In this document: positions 17,058 to 25,920 of the stretch, in pieces
Position numbering within the stretch: position 1 is the first letter of the stretch
Layout: every line of letters begins with the position of its first letter
Translations under genes and position numbers: made by a program
Assembly (NCBI RefSeq): GCF_900107045.1
Contig: NZ_FNON01000005.1
Location: forward strand, 62,001-126,000
Source of the DNA: Amycolatopsis xylanica
Lineage (GTDB): Bacteria > Actinomycetota > Actinomycetes > Mycobacteriales > Pseudonocardiaceae
Reading direction: 5' to 3'
Length of the DNA stretch: 64,000 nt
Notes under the pieces: model-generated
The model's database searches: none
What the model was told of the DNA's origin: nothing
What the model saw: the letters and a program-made list of their open reading frames with translations, nothing else

Positions 17058-18941
17058 TTACAGCGTCTGGGCGAGGCGGTCGGCCAGCAGGCGCGTGAAG
17101 CGCGGCGCGTCGTTCAGGTCGCCGCCCTCGGCCAGCAGGGCGAGGCCGTAGAGGAGCTCGGCCAAGTCGGCGTCGTCCTTGCCCTCGTCGTGGGCCTTGC
17201 GCAGCCCGGTGACCAGCGGGTGGGCCGGGTTGAGCTCGAGGATGCGCTTGATGTGCGGGACGTCCTGGCCCATCGCGCGGTACATCTTCTCCAGCGTGGG
17301 CGTGACGTCGTGCGCGTCGCCGACGATGCAGGCGGGCGAGGTGGTGAGGCGGGACGAGAGCCGCACCTCCTTGACGTTCTCCTCCAGCGACTTCGTCATC
17401 CAGGTGAGCAGGGACGCGAAGTCCTTCTGCTGCTGGTCGCGCTCGGACTCGGCGTCCTTCTTCTCTTCCTCGGTGTCGAGGTCGACCTGGCCCTTGGCGA
17501 TGGACTGGAACCGCTTGCCGTCGAACTCGCCGATCGAGTCGACCCACATCTCGTCGACCGCGTCGGTGAGGATCAGCACCTCGTAACCCTTGGCGCTGAA
17601 CGCTTCCATGTGCGGCGAGTTCTCGATCGTCGACCGCGAGGCGCCGGTGAGGTAGTAGATGTGCTCCTGGCCGTCCTTCATGCGCTCGATGTACTGGCGC
17701 AGCGTGGAAAGCTTCTCGGCGTCGTGGGTGGTTTCGAAGGACGAGATCTCGAGAATGGTCTCGCGGTTGTCGAAATCGTTGACGAGCCCTTCCTTGACCG
17801 CGGGGCCGAATTCCTTCCAGAACGTCTGGTACTTCTCGGTGTCCATCATGGACTTGACGGTCGAAAGGACCTTCTTGACCAGACGGCGGCGCATCAGCTG
17901 GATTTGCCGGTCCTGCTGCAGGATCTCCCGCGAAACGTTCAGCGAAAGGTCCTGCGCGTCGACGACACCCTTGACGAACCGCAGATATTCGGGCATCAGC
18001 GCTTCGCAGTCGTCCATGATGAACACGCGCTTGACGTAGAGCTGGACGCCGCGCTTGCGCTCACGCATGTAGAGATCCAGCGGCGCGTGCGCCGGGAGGA
18101 ACAGCAGCGCCTGGTATTCGAACGTGCCTTCCGCCTTCATCTGGATGGTTTCCAGCGGGTCGGTCCAGTCGTGGCTGATGTGCTTGTAGAACTCGTTGTA
18201 TTCGGCCTCGGTGGCGTCGTCCTTCGACCGCGCCCACAGGGCCTTCATCGAGTTGATCGTCTCGACCATGGATTCGCCGTCGCGCTCGACGGTCATCCGG
18301 ACCGGCCAGGTGATGAAATCGGAGTACCGCTGGACGATCTCCTTGATCTTCCAGTCGGCGGTGTAGTCGAAAAGGTGGTCCTCGGCGTCTTCCGGCTTGA
18401 GGTGCACGGTGACCGAGGTGCCCTGCGGCGCGTCCGCGACCGTCTCGATCGTGTAAGTGCCCTCGCCACCGGATTCCCAGCGGGTCGCCTCGGTCTCGCC
18501 GGCGCGGCGCGTCAGCAGCGTGACCTTGTCGCCGACCATGAACGCGGAATAGAAGCCGACGCCGAACTGCCCGATCAGCTCGGTGGAGGCCGCGGTGTCC
18601 TTGGCCTCCTTCATCTTCCGCAGCAGATCGGCGGTGCCCGACTTCGCGATGGTGCCGATGAGGGTGACGACCTCCTCGCGCGACATCCCGATGCCGTTGT
18701 CGCGCACGGTCAGCGTCCGCGCTTCGGAGTCGACGTCGAGCGTGATGTGGAGGTCGGTGGTGTCGGCCTGCAGCTCCTTGTCCTGGAACGCCGCCAGCCG
18801 CAGCTTGTCCAGCGCGTCCGACGCGTTGGAGATGAGCTCGCGCAGGAAGATGTCCTTGTTCGAGTAGATCGAATGGACCATCAGCTGCAGGAGCTGGCGC
18901 GCCTCGGCCTGGAATTCGAGCGTCTCGATCTGCGTGTCCAC
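17058..18941 (-). CDS. htpG: Chaperone HtpG (bacterial Hsp90)
   Basis: Start set at GTG 18941, since AAAGGA lies at proper distance and VDTQIETLEFQAEARQLLQLM is the family N-terminus; the 13 residues upstream are not. 627 residues. N-terminal GHKL ATPase: DIFLRELISNASDALDKLR, VRDNGIGMSREEV, FGVGFYSAFMV and GTSVTVHL. The middle domain contains KRGVQLYVKRVFIMDD and SREILQQDRQIQLMRRRLVKK, and the C-terminal dimerisation domain is complete. It is a cytosolic ATP-dependent chaperone. The ends match the family, so it is the ordinary housekeeping copy, distinct from the Hsp90-like protein at 20876-24634. Confidence 0.95.
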   Translation of the reverse strand: MDTQIETLEFQAEARQLLQLMVHSIYSNKDIFLRELISNASDALDKLRLAAFQDKELQADTTDLHITLDVDSEARTLTVRDNGIGMSREEVVTLIGTIAKSGTADLLRKMKEAKDTAASTELIGQFGVGFYSAFMVGDKVTLLTRRAGETEATRWESGGEGTYTIETVADAPQGTSVTVHLKPEDAEDHLFDYTADWKIKEIVQRYSDFITWPVRMTVERDGESMVETINSMKALWARSKDDATEAEYNEFYKHISHDWTDPLETIQMKAEGTFEYQALLFLPAHAPLDLYMRERKRGVQLYVKRVFIMDDCEALMPEYLRFVKGVVDAQDLSLNVSREILQQDRQIQLMRRRLVKKVLSTVKSMMDTEKYQTFWKEFGPAVKEGLVNDFDNRETILEISSFETTHDAEKLSTLRQYIERMKDGQEHIYYLTGASRSTIENSPHMEAFSAKGYEVLILTDAVDEMWVDSIGEFDGKRFQSIAKGQVDLDTEEEKKDAESERDQQQKDFASLLTWMTKSLEENVKEVRLSSRLTTSPACIVGDAHDVTPTLEKMYRAMGQDVPHIKRILELNPAHPLVTGLRKAHDEGKDDADLAELLYGLALLAEGGDLNDAPRFTRLLADRLAQTL

Positions 18942-19078
18942 CGCTGTCCTTTCTGGGAAAAGTACCTCGGCGGCCATCATCTCAAAACGCTAGACGTCCC
19001 CGAAGGCGAGCCTCGCGCCCAGCGCCGTCGGCAGGAACTCGATACTCATGAGGACCGCCGTGCGGTCATAATGGTCTG

Positions 19079-20527
19079 ATGAGCAGGTCTAAGGATGTCC
19101 CGCTGGATCGGACCAAAACCGGCTCCGACTTCCTGCAGCTGCACCTCGGCGACGCGCCACCGGGCGGTTTGGCGGACTGGCTGGCGCAGCGGCTGCGCCT
19201 GGCCATCTCGGACGGCCGCCTGCCCGTCGGCGGCAAGCTGCCCGCGACCCGGGTGCTTGCCGAGGACCTGCGGGTTTCGCGAGGCGTGGTGGTCGAGGCG
19301 TATCAGCGCCTGATCGAAGACGGCCACGCCGACGGCCGCGGCCGGGCCGGGACCGTCGTCGTGGCCGCGCCCGCGTCGCCCCAGCCCCGAGAGCCCGCCG
19401 CCCGCCCGTCGAGCCCGTTCGCCGCCGCGCCTGATCGGGACATCTTCGACGCCATCCGCGCCGCGCCCGCCCGTATCGATCTCTCGCCGGGGGTGCCGGA
19501 CCTGGCCGCCTTCCCTCGGGCGGCGTGGCTGCGCGCGGAGCGCGCGGTGCTGAACACGCTTTCGCCCGCCGACTTCGGGTACGGCGATCCGCGCGGCACC
19601 CCGGCCTTGCGCGCGGCCGTCGCGAACTGGGTGGCCCGCGGCCGGGGGATCAGCGTCGACCCGGGTGAGGTGATCGTCGTCGCCGGGGTCGCCCAGTCGC
19701 TCGCGCTGCTGGCGGCGGTGCTGCGGCAGCGCGGGATTTCCGAGGTCGCGGTGGAGGATCCGAGTTCACTGGGCGCCCGCCAGCACCTGAACCACCTCGG
19801 CCTGCGCACCCCGCCGATCCCGGTCGACGCCGGTGGCCTGCGCGTGGACGCCCTGCGCGAGAGCGGTGCTCCGGTCGTGCTGATGACGCCCGCGCATCAG
19901 TTCCCGAACGGCGTCGTGCTCGACGGAGAGCGGCGCCGCGAGCTGATGCGCTGGGACGGTTTGATCATCGAGGACGACTACGACGCCGAGCACCGTTACG
20001 ATCGCCCGCCGGTGCCCGCGTTGCGCTCGATGCTCGCCGAAAGCGTTTGCTACACGGGAAGCGTGTCGAAACTCCTCGCTCCCGCGCTGCGCGTCGGCTG
20101 GCTGCTGGTGCCGTCCGAGTACCGCGAGGAGGTCGTGGCGGCCAAGCGCTGCGCCGATCTGGGCAATGCCGTGCTGCCGCAGCTGGTGCTCGCGCACCTG
20201 ATGGAATCCGGCGAACTCGAGCGCCAGCTGCGATTCGTGCGGCGACGGCATCGGCAGCGGCGCGACGTGATGATCGAGGCGTTGCGGACGCATCTGCCCG
20301 AGGCGACCGTGCACGGCGCCGCCGCCGGGCTGCACCTGATGATCACATTCGACGGCGAGTCCGATGTGGACATCGCGGCCCGCGCGCTCGAAGAGGGCGT
20401 CAAGGTGCAGCCGTTGTCGTGGCACAGCCAGGTTTCCGGGCCGCCGGGGCTGGTGCTCGGGTATGCCGCGAGCACGCCGACTGAGATCGTGGAAGGTATC
20501 GAGCTTCTCAGCGGCGTCGTACGTTAG
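19079..20527 (+). CDS. MocR/PdxR-type GntR regulator with aminotransferase domain
   Basis: 482 residues from ATG 19079. The N-terminal winged helix is GntR-like (GGLADWLAQRLRLAISDGRLPVGGKLPATRVLAEDLRVSRGVVVEAYQRL). A proline/alanine linker follows, then a fold-type I aminotransferase domain with IIEDDYDAEHRYDRPPVPAL and the PLP-binding lysine in GSVSKLLAPALRVGW (near residue 333). Such proteins sense PLP or amino compounds and often control vitamin B6 or GABA genes; no such target is adjacent. It is divergent from htpG and convergent with the Bell-like gene, whose stop codon overlaps its last four bases. Confidence 0.9.
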   Translation: MSRSKDVPLDRTKTGSDFLQLHLGDAPPGGLADWLAQRLRLAISDGRLPVGGKLPATRVLAEDLRVSRGVVVEAYQRLIEDGHADGRGRAGTVVVAAPASPQPREPAARPSSPFAAAPDRDIFDAIRAAPARIDLSPGVPDLAAFPRAAWLRAERAVLNTLSPADFGYGDPRGTPALRAAVANWVARGRGISVDPGEVIVVAGVAQSLALLAAVLRQRGISEVAVEDPSSLGARQHLNHLGLRTPPIPVDAGGLRVDALRESGAPVVLMTPAHQFPNGVVLDGERRRELMRWDGLIIEDDYDAEHRYDRPPVPALRSMLAESVCYTGSVSKLLAPALRVGWLLVPSEYREEVVAAKRCADLGNAVLPQLVLAHLMESGELERQLRFVRRRHRQRRDVMIEALRTHLPEATVHGAAAGLHLMITFDGESDVDIAARALEEGVKVQPLSWHSQVSGPPGLVLGYAASTPTEIVEGIELLSGVVR

Positions 20528-20856
20528 AAGCTCACGTCACCGTGGATGTCTCGTGCCTGCAGCAACTTGCCTTCGACATGCCCGAAGTTCTGGTTGAGCA
20601 CATTATCGCTGTCTCCAGTTTGGCGGGCTGGTGCTTGCTCCATCACCGCCGCGGCGAAGTCGGTGTCAGCCTTCATAGCGATGTCCAGCCGTTCTGCCAG
20701 GACCTGCAAGCTCTCGGGCTTGTCCTGGTCGGCCGCTTCGAGCGCTGCCATTGCCTCGGGGTCCCTGGTGAACTTCTTCTTGACGAGTTCGTAGAGTCCT
20801 ATGACGGTGCGAGCGGCGAGTGTTGCGGAAACCGAGATCAGGAAGGGGTCGGCCAT
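20524..20856 (-). CDS. Bell-like domain protein with C-terminal amyloid-signalling (BASS/RHIM-like) motif
   Basis: 110 residues from ATG 20856, chosen because GGAG lies nine bases upstream; the ATG at 20871 and the longer frame lack a ribosome site. Residues 2-72 (DPFLISVSATLAARTVIGLYELVKKKF, then DPEAMAALEAADQDKPESLQVLAERLDIAMKADTDFAAAV) are helical, with a hydrophobic first helix. They resemble the Bell domain, the bacterial analogue of the fungal HeLo/HELL and MLKL four-helix membrane-killing domains. After a polar linker the C-terminus reads GHVEGKLLQARDIHGDVSF, the G-x-x-x-Q-x-R-D-x-H-G pattern of bacterial amyloid-signalling motifs. The upstream Hsp90-like protein carries a matching motif. 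The assigned role as membrane-permeabilising executioner is inference from family resemblance. Confidence 0.75.
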   Translation of the reverse strand: MADPFLISVSATLAARTVIGLYELVKKKFTRDPEAMAALEAADQDKPESLQVLAERLDIAMKADTDFAAAVMEQAPARQTGDSDNVLNQNFGHVEGKLLQARDIHGDVSF

Positions 20857-20875
20857 GGTGGGAAGCTCCATTTCG

Positions 20876-23800
20876 CTAGTGGGGGAGACGTTCCATCGCA
20901 TTGCGGATGGTGGTCTTGATGTCGGGAACATCGACTCCGAGTTGACGCAACCGATCGACTACTGCGGACAGCGTCCAGGAAAGTTTCAGGGCACATGTCA
21001 CCAGATGATGCAGGGGGACATTTCTTTCGCTGGCCTTGCTGACAATTCCGGTATCCGTGTCGATGCCGAGCAGGATGCAGTCGGTCGGTAGGTCGCGCTC
21101 GGGCAGATCGTAGTGTGGGACGTCGAATTCCAGAAGGCTCAACTCTTTTGCCGCGACGTCCGGGGGTAACAAGAGTTCCCTCCAGGCGGCCACAAGATGT
21201 GTCGGGGTCACCGCTTCGTCTGGTGCCAACCAGGGGCGAGTGCCATCAAGGTCAACGCTGAGAAGCTTGACGTTGGTGTAGCTTATGCTATCGGGAACCG
21301 AATTTGGTGTTTGTCTGCCTAATGCAGTTAGGCGTTCGCAAACAGATTCTGTTGTCAAGTCGAGTCGGCGGGCCGCTTTGGCTATGTGTCCAAGTGGAAC
21401 TACCGTGTTCGCGGCGAGCCAGGGTGGACGTCCGTCTAGTGTTGGGCTCAGTAGTCTGAGGTCGAGCGAGTCGGGATCGATGTCGGAGTCGTCAATGAAT
21501 TGAAATCCGTAGCCGGTCAACTTGCGTTCAATCTCGCTCTCGGAGAGGTTGAGATCCGCGCTCAGGAGCTTCAGGGTCCAGCGTGAGACCCTTTCCTCCG
21601 TGGAGATCTTGAGTTCCCGACGATTGAGCAATTGCGTGTCTGCGGGGGTAGGTGTGCAGGTAATTTTCTCTGATATGGAAGTGTCGAAGCCGTAACGTGA
21701 CATGCGTTGGAGCAGGTCGTCAAAACTTAAGCCAAGCTTGAAATGTGCGCTTACCATATGTCGGACAGGGATAGGATACTGTCGAGTCAGTGGCTGTTGA
21801 CTCCTCTCCGCGTTCTCGTTGACCAGCGCTATCTCGGTGGAGTCTGGTGTGTATTTCTTCGAGAATACTTCCGCGTGCTGGCTTGAAACTCCCAGTTGGC
21901 GGGCGCGGCATGCGGTTTCATAAGGGCTGCGTCCACTGATTGCGGCGGTGTTTAGAATGTGACCGGGCGTGTCGAGTTTAGTGTCGAGCAGCCAATAGCC
22001 GTCGATCTGTTCTGGGCAGAGCAGTGTCAGATCAGAAGGAAGTGCGGGAAGTGTGGAGTAGACTTTGCTCAGGTCGCTTACTTCGTTTTTCAACAGCTTC
22101 CATGCTTGATTTGGTCGGTGTGCGACCACGCGCCATAGGAAAATGTGGTCTGGTGGAGAGCCGCCGGCCGGCTTCTCGAACCTCGGCCAAAGTTTTGACT
22201 TGTGTCTCACGTGTGACGCGAATTCTGTGTCGAAGTGAGCATCTTCGCTAAAATGCCCTGATTGCTGGGCGTTGGGCCATTGCTCGTGTTCCGGTTTTGC
22301 ATTTTTGAGTATAGATTCGGTGATCAAGTCTGCCAGGCGGGGGCTATTGTGGCCGACTTTGGAAATCCAGTCGAAATCTGCTAAGGGTGGTTCTGTTTCG
22401 ATCAGTTCGCGTGTTGCCGGAATCAGGAGTCTTTCGACGGTTGTTGATACGTCATCGAGGACCTCTGTTCGGTCGACGGACAGGCGTGGTGCACGACGGC
22501 CGGTGAGGTTCACGACGACACCGTTGAATTCACCAAAATCGGCGCTGGCAAAGATGCCGTGTTCGTGCGAAGGCTTTACTAGCAGGCCATCCACAAGCAG
22601 CGCTCCGCCGCGTTCGCACCACACTACCTGCCCGTCGATTGCAGGAATCAGCGTGCCGTGTGCATTGAGGCCACCTTTTTCCCAATGCTGACTTTCTCGA
22701 GAATGTAGTACGCCAGGCTCCCATTCGAGATGATCGTCTCCATGTCGTGCGGTGGTTGTGAAATCGGCGATTCCAAGTAGTCTATCCAAAACGCGCACGC
22801 ATGACGGTGGTTTCGTCGTGTCTTGGAGGTACAGTCGAACCTGCGTGCCAGGCGTTCCGTGTTCGGCGATCTTCTTGATGTGGAATAGATGTCCGGGGCC
22901 GGAAATAGTCGCCTGGAGCTCCGGGCCGGGCGTGCCGCCCTCGGAGTCCATTCGACAGGTCGTCACAGTGATCTCGTCGGCGAGCATGAAATAGCTCAGC
23001 ACGCCGATGCCGAAACGACTGTTCGGGTAGAACTCGATGGGTGGATCCACGCTATTCCAGTTCGCCTGCTCAAGCTGGAACTCGGTGAGGTCGGCAAAAC
23101 GCATGCCTGCTTGTGCGAACACGCCAGTCAGTTCGGCATGGCCCATGCCGATTCCGTTGTCCGCGCATTCCAGATATGCTCGGCCGTGCTCGGTGTCCTG
23201 GTTGAACTCGATGTTTCCGATCCAACCACTTGCACGGCCGGTTTTGCGCTGGAGGTATTTGTCACGAGCTTCCCGGTAGCGGCACGCGTCGAGTGCGTTC
23301 TGGTACAGCTCGCGGATCGCGAGGTCGCGGTTATGGTAGAGTTGCTCGCCCATGAGCAGCTCGCGCACTCGTTGCTCGTCGAGGCGGAACTGGCTCCAGT
23401 TGTCGAACACCGGTTTGCCGTCGGCGCTTACGGCGGGTGCCACACCATCAGCTGATGCACGGGATGGCAGCGAGCGCAAAACGCCGAGCGCCGGAAGGTC
23501 TTCCGCTGCCCGTCGCACGGCGTGTAGCAAGGCGTCGATCCGGGTGGCATATTCGCGCAAAGCCACGACGATGGCTTCGTGATGACAGGTGGCGGCGAGT
23601 ACTGGGCCGTCGGCGCGTTCCTCCCAGGTCGCCTGGGTGACGGACTCGTGTAACTGCCTGAGATTGACAGACGAGGGAATGCCGAGATGCCAGACAACGG
23701 TGTCTGACAAGTCGGTGATCTTGATAGCCGCTGCCTGCGCGATGCTTAATACCAGCGTCAGCAACGGTCCGCGGATGTATTCTTCGTCCGACGTCCCGCC

Positions 23801-24634
23801 GTCGACGGGTCTCTTCGTCTTCAGCTTGTACAGGCGGGTTTTGTCGCAGAGTGCGCTTGGCTCAAGGCGGAGGCCGACGAGGATTTCGCACAGTGAAGCC
23901 GGATCGAGTATCTGGCGCATGCGGTCGTCGTGAACGCCTGCTTCGGCGAGCAGATCGCCGATCATGTGAGGCTGCAGTAGCGCCATCCGTTTGGCGAGCC
24001 AGTGATGGAACAACCACCAGCCGATCTCGACGCGAGCACTGGTCCGGTCGGGTAGTTGCGGTAGTTCGGCGCGGCCGACTAGCCGGGGAAAACCGCTAAC
24101 GAAGGCTTCGAACTCGGCCCGGCTTTCGCTGGGAGTCTTGTGCCCGGTCAGAGTTGTCGGCTCGACCGAACTTAAGCTGGCTGCGGTCGCGACCCACAGT
24201 GTGTGCTGCACGAGCGGAACGAGTGTGAGCAGTGCGGCCTCGGCTGCAGAGAGTCGGAGGTCTTTGGCCAGCCACTTCTTCAACGCCCAGCCCATGCGCT
24301 TGCTGACACGTTCGGCGAAAGTCCGGTCAATCCAGGGGTCGGCGCTGACCACGGCCTCGGCCGTATCGCGGATAGCGGCGAGCTTGGCTGCTATGGCGGC
24401 GGCGCTGCGCAGGGTTTCTGCGTACTCATCGTCAACGTGATGCCAGGCCTGGGACTTCTCGACGAGTTGTGCCCACGGATGGTCGATACTGCTTGAAACC
24501 TGTGGGTTTTGAACACCAAAGATATTTAGCGTGTGGATATGAGTGTCTCGGTGCTGGTTGACGTTGCCGCCCACGCTACTGCTGACCGAGTTGCTGGTGT
24601 TCCCCTCGCCGTTGCCGACCAAACCCGCCTCCAT
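20876..24634 (-). CDS. Hsp90-like (GHKL) ATPase receptor with N-terminal amyloid motif and C-terminal wHTH-like repeats
   Basis: 1252 residues. Residues 11-40 contain VGGNVNQHRDTHIHTLNIF, an amyloid-signalling-like motif sharing V-x-G-x-x-x-Q-x-R-D-x-H with the small protein encoded next. Residues ~50-400 are helical and match the place of the inactive HD-like domain seen in conflict-system Hsp90 proteins; this identification is tentative. The Bergerat ATPase is clear: RELYQNALDA (441-450), ADNGIGM (491-497), FGIGVLSYFM (541-550) and GTPGTQVRLYL (593-603). The C-terminal half repeats a unit of the type VPLxHLVxxxxxLxxxxxxVxxRLxxLGxDVP at least four times (wHTH-like). Its stop lies 19 bases before the small gene's start. 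Its codon third positions are much less G/C biased than neighbours, indicating transfer. Proposed role: sensor/ATPase switch that seeds amyloid folding of the Bell-like effector. Confidence 0.78.
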   Translation of the reverse strand: MEAGLVGNGEGNTSNSVSSSVGGNVNQHRDTHIHTLNIFGVQNPQVSSSIDHPWAQLVEKSQAWHHVDDEYAETLRSAAAIAAKLAAIRDTAEAVVSADPWIDRTFAERVSKRMGWALKKWLAKDLRLSAAEAALLTLVPLVQHTLWVATAASLSSVEPTTLTGHKTPSESRAEFEAFVSGFPRLVGRAELPQLPDRTSARVEIGWWLFHHWLAKRMALLQPHMIGDLLAEAGVHDDRMRQILDPASLCEILVGLRLEPSALCDKTRLYKLKTKRPVDGGTSDEEYIRGPLLTLVLSIAQAAAIKITDLSDTVVWHLGIPSSVNLRQLHESVTQATWEERADGPVLAATCHHEAIVVALREYATRIDALLHAVRRAAEDLPALGVLRSLPSRASADGVAPAVSADGKPVFDNWSQFRLDEQRVRELLMGEQLYHNRDLAIRELYQNALDACRYREARDKYLQRKTGRASGWIGNIEFNQDTEHGRAYLECADNGIGMGHAELTGVFAQAGMRFADLTEFQLEQANWNSVDPPIEFYPNSRFGIGVLSYFMLADEITVTTCRMDSEGGTPGPELQATISGPGHLFHIKKIAEHGTPGTQVRLYLQDTTKPPSCVRVLDRLLGIADFTTTARHGDDHLEWEPGVLHSRESQHWEKGGLNAHGTLIPAIDGQVVWCERGGALLVDGLLVKPSHEHGIFASADFGEFNGVVVNLTGRRAPRLSVDRTEVLDDVSTTVERLLIPATRELIETEPPLADFDWISKVGHNSPRLADLITESILKNAKPEHEQWPNAQQSGHFSEDAHFDTEFASHVRHKSKLWPRFEKPAGGSPPDHIFLWRVVAHRPNQAWKLLKNEVSDLSKVYSTLPALPSDLTLLCPEQIDGYWLLDTKLDTPGHILNTAAISGRSPYETACRARQLGVSSQHAEVFSKKYTPDSTEIALVNENAERSQQPLTRQYPIPVRHMVSAHFKLGLSFDDLLQRMSRYGFDTSISEKITCTPTPADTQLLNRRELKISTEERVSRWTLKLLSADLNLSESEIERKLTGYGFQFIDDSDIDPDSLDLRLLSPTLDGRPPWLAANTVVPLGHIAKAARRLDLTTESVCERLTALGRQTPNSVPDSISYTNVKLLSVDLDGTRPWLAPDEAVTPTHLVAAWRELLLPPDVAAKELSLLEFDVPHYDLPERDLPTDCILLGIDTDTGIVSKASERNVPLHHLVTCALKLSWTLSAVVDRLRQLGVDVPDIKTTIRNAMERLPH

Positions 24635-24699
24635 CGCCGAACCTGCTCACTCAGGTTGGACACTATCGGGTATATGTCGTTTGATCTTTCAACGGCGTT

Positions 24700-25887
24700 T
24701 CAGTCAGGCAGCATCGGCATCTCCAGGTCGTCGGGGCGGCCGAGCAACGTCGCGCGTGTGATCGCCGACGAGCCGTATCGATCGCGGACCTTGTCCAGCG
24801 CCGTGTCGAGCGCGATCGTCTCGTAGCCGTCGAACGGCAGCTCCAGCTGTATCGAGTTGTCCCTGGTCAGGTTGGACAGCGCGAGCCCGATCAAGGTCAG
24901 GCCTTGATCCTCGACGAGCGTCCTGGCGTCGGCGAGCAGCTCGCGGCCGGCGGCGAGGATGACCTCGGTGTGCTCGGTCGGCTCCGGCAGGGTGCGCGAG
25001 CGGGTCGCGCGGGAGAAGTCGGCGAAACGCAGGCGCAGCGTCACCGTGCGGCAGACGCGGTGCGCCGCGCGCAGGCGCCTGGCGAGGCGGTCGGCGATCG
25101 CGCTGAGGATGCTGTCGAGCTCCTCGGGCGATCTCCGGCGCCTGCCGAGCGCGCGCTGCGAACCCATCGAGCGGCGACGGCGGCCGACCTGCACGGAACG
25201 CGGGTCGTGGTTGTGCGCCAGCGCGAACAGGTGATGCCCCGTGCCCGCGCCGAGCATCGAGACGAGCACGGCCTCGCTCAGCGCGGCGACCTGGCCGACG
25301 GTCGTGATCCCGCGCTCGCGCAGCTTGCCGGAGGTGACCTTGCCGACGCCCCAGAGGCGTTCGACCGGCAGCGGATGCAGGAACGCGAGTTCGCCGTCGT
25401 GCGGCACGACCAGCAGGCCGTCCGGCTTGGCGACGCCGCTGGCCACCTTGGCGAGGAACTTGGTCCGCGCAACCCCGACCGTGATCGGCAGCCCGACCTG
25501 CTCCGCGACGTCACGCCGCAGCCGCGCGGCGATCTGGCTCGGCGTGCCCGAGATCCGCAGCAGGCCGCCGACGTCGAGGAACGCCTCGTCGATCGACAGG
25601 CCTTCGACCAGCGGAGTGGTGTTGTGGAAGACCTTGAACACGGCCTTGCTCGCCTCGGAGTAGGCCTTCATCCTCGGCGGCACGACGATCGCGTGCGGGC
25701 ACAGATGCCTGGCCTGCCGCCCGCCCATCGCCGTGCGCACACCGAACGCCTTCGCCTCGTAGCTTGCCGCGAGCACCACCCCGCCGCCGACGATCACCGG
25801 CCGTCCGCGCAGCGCGGCGTCGTCCCGCTGCTCGACCGACGCGTAGAACGAGTCGAGGTCGGCGTGCAGAATCGGACCCTCGAACAT
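24700..25887 (-). CDS. dinB: DNA polymerase IV (DinB, Y-family translesion polymerase)
   Basis: 395 residues from ATG 25887. Y-family motifs: LHADLDSFYASVEQRDDAALRGRPVIVGG (metal aspartate), ASYEAKAFGVRTAMGGRQARHLCP, GLSIDEAFLDVGG (second acidic pair), and GVARTKFLAKVASGVAKPDGL. The little-finger domain follows, and the C-terminus IQLELPFDGY contains a QLxLPF beta-clamp-binding peptide. The start codon lies within a LexA-type SOS box and no ribosome site precedes it. TATATT ends nine bases upstream, so a leaderless, damage-induced transcript is likely. Frames upstream of 25887 are read-through over the divergent hydrolase gene. Confidence 0.92.
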   Translation of the reverse strand: MFEGPILHADLDSFYASVEQRDDAALRGRPVIVGGGVVLAASYEAKAFGVRTAMGGRQARHLCPHAIVVPPRMKAYSEASKAVFKVFHNTTPLVEGLSIDEAFLDVGGLLRISGTPSQIAARLRRDVAEQVGLPITVGVARTKFLAKVASGVAKPDGLLVVPHDGELAFLHPLPVERLWGVGKVTSGKLRERGITTVGQVAALSEAVLVSMLGAGTGHHLFALAHNHDPRSVQVGRRRRSMGSQRALGRRRRSPEELDSILSAIADRLARRLRAAHRVCRTVTLRLRFADFSRATRSRTLPEPTEHTEVILAAGRELLADARTLVEDQGLTLIGLALSNLTRDNSIQLELPFDGYETIALDTALDKVRDRYGSSAITRATLLGRPDDLEMPMLPD

Positions 25888-25895
25888 GTGTTCGA
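25880..25895. promoter_or_regulatory. LexA (SOS) box over the dinB start codon
   Basis: TCGAACATGTGTTCGA is a perfect 16-base palindrome matching the actinobacterial SOS box (TCGAAC-N4-GTTCGA). It covers the dinB ATG (25885-25887) and abuts the TATATT -10-like element at 25896-25901. It also lies 26 bases from the start of the divergent hydrolase, so LexA could affect both genes. Confidence 0.88.
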
Positions 25896-25920
25896 ATATA
25901 GCAGAGGATAGGTTCGGTGC

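Noticed and set aside
18942..19078. HtpG start at 18980
   Set aside because: The extra 13 residues do not resemble the family and AAAGGA precedes GTG 18941.
20857..20931. Longer start (ATG 20931 or 20871) for the Bell-like protein
   Set aside because: No ribosome site upstream of either; the 20931 start would overlap the receptor gene, and the Bell-like segment begins at MADPF.
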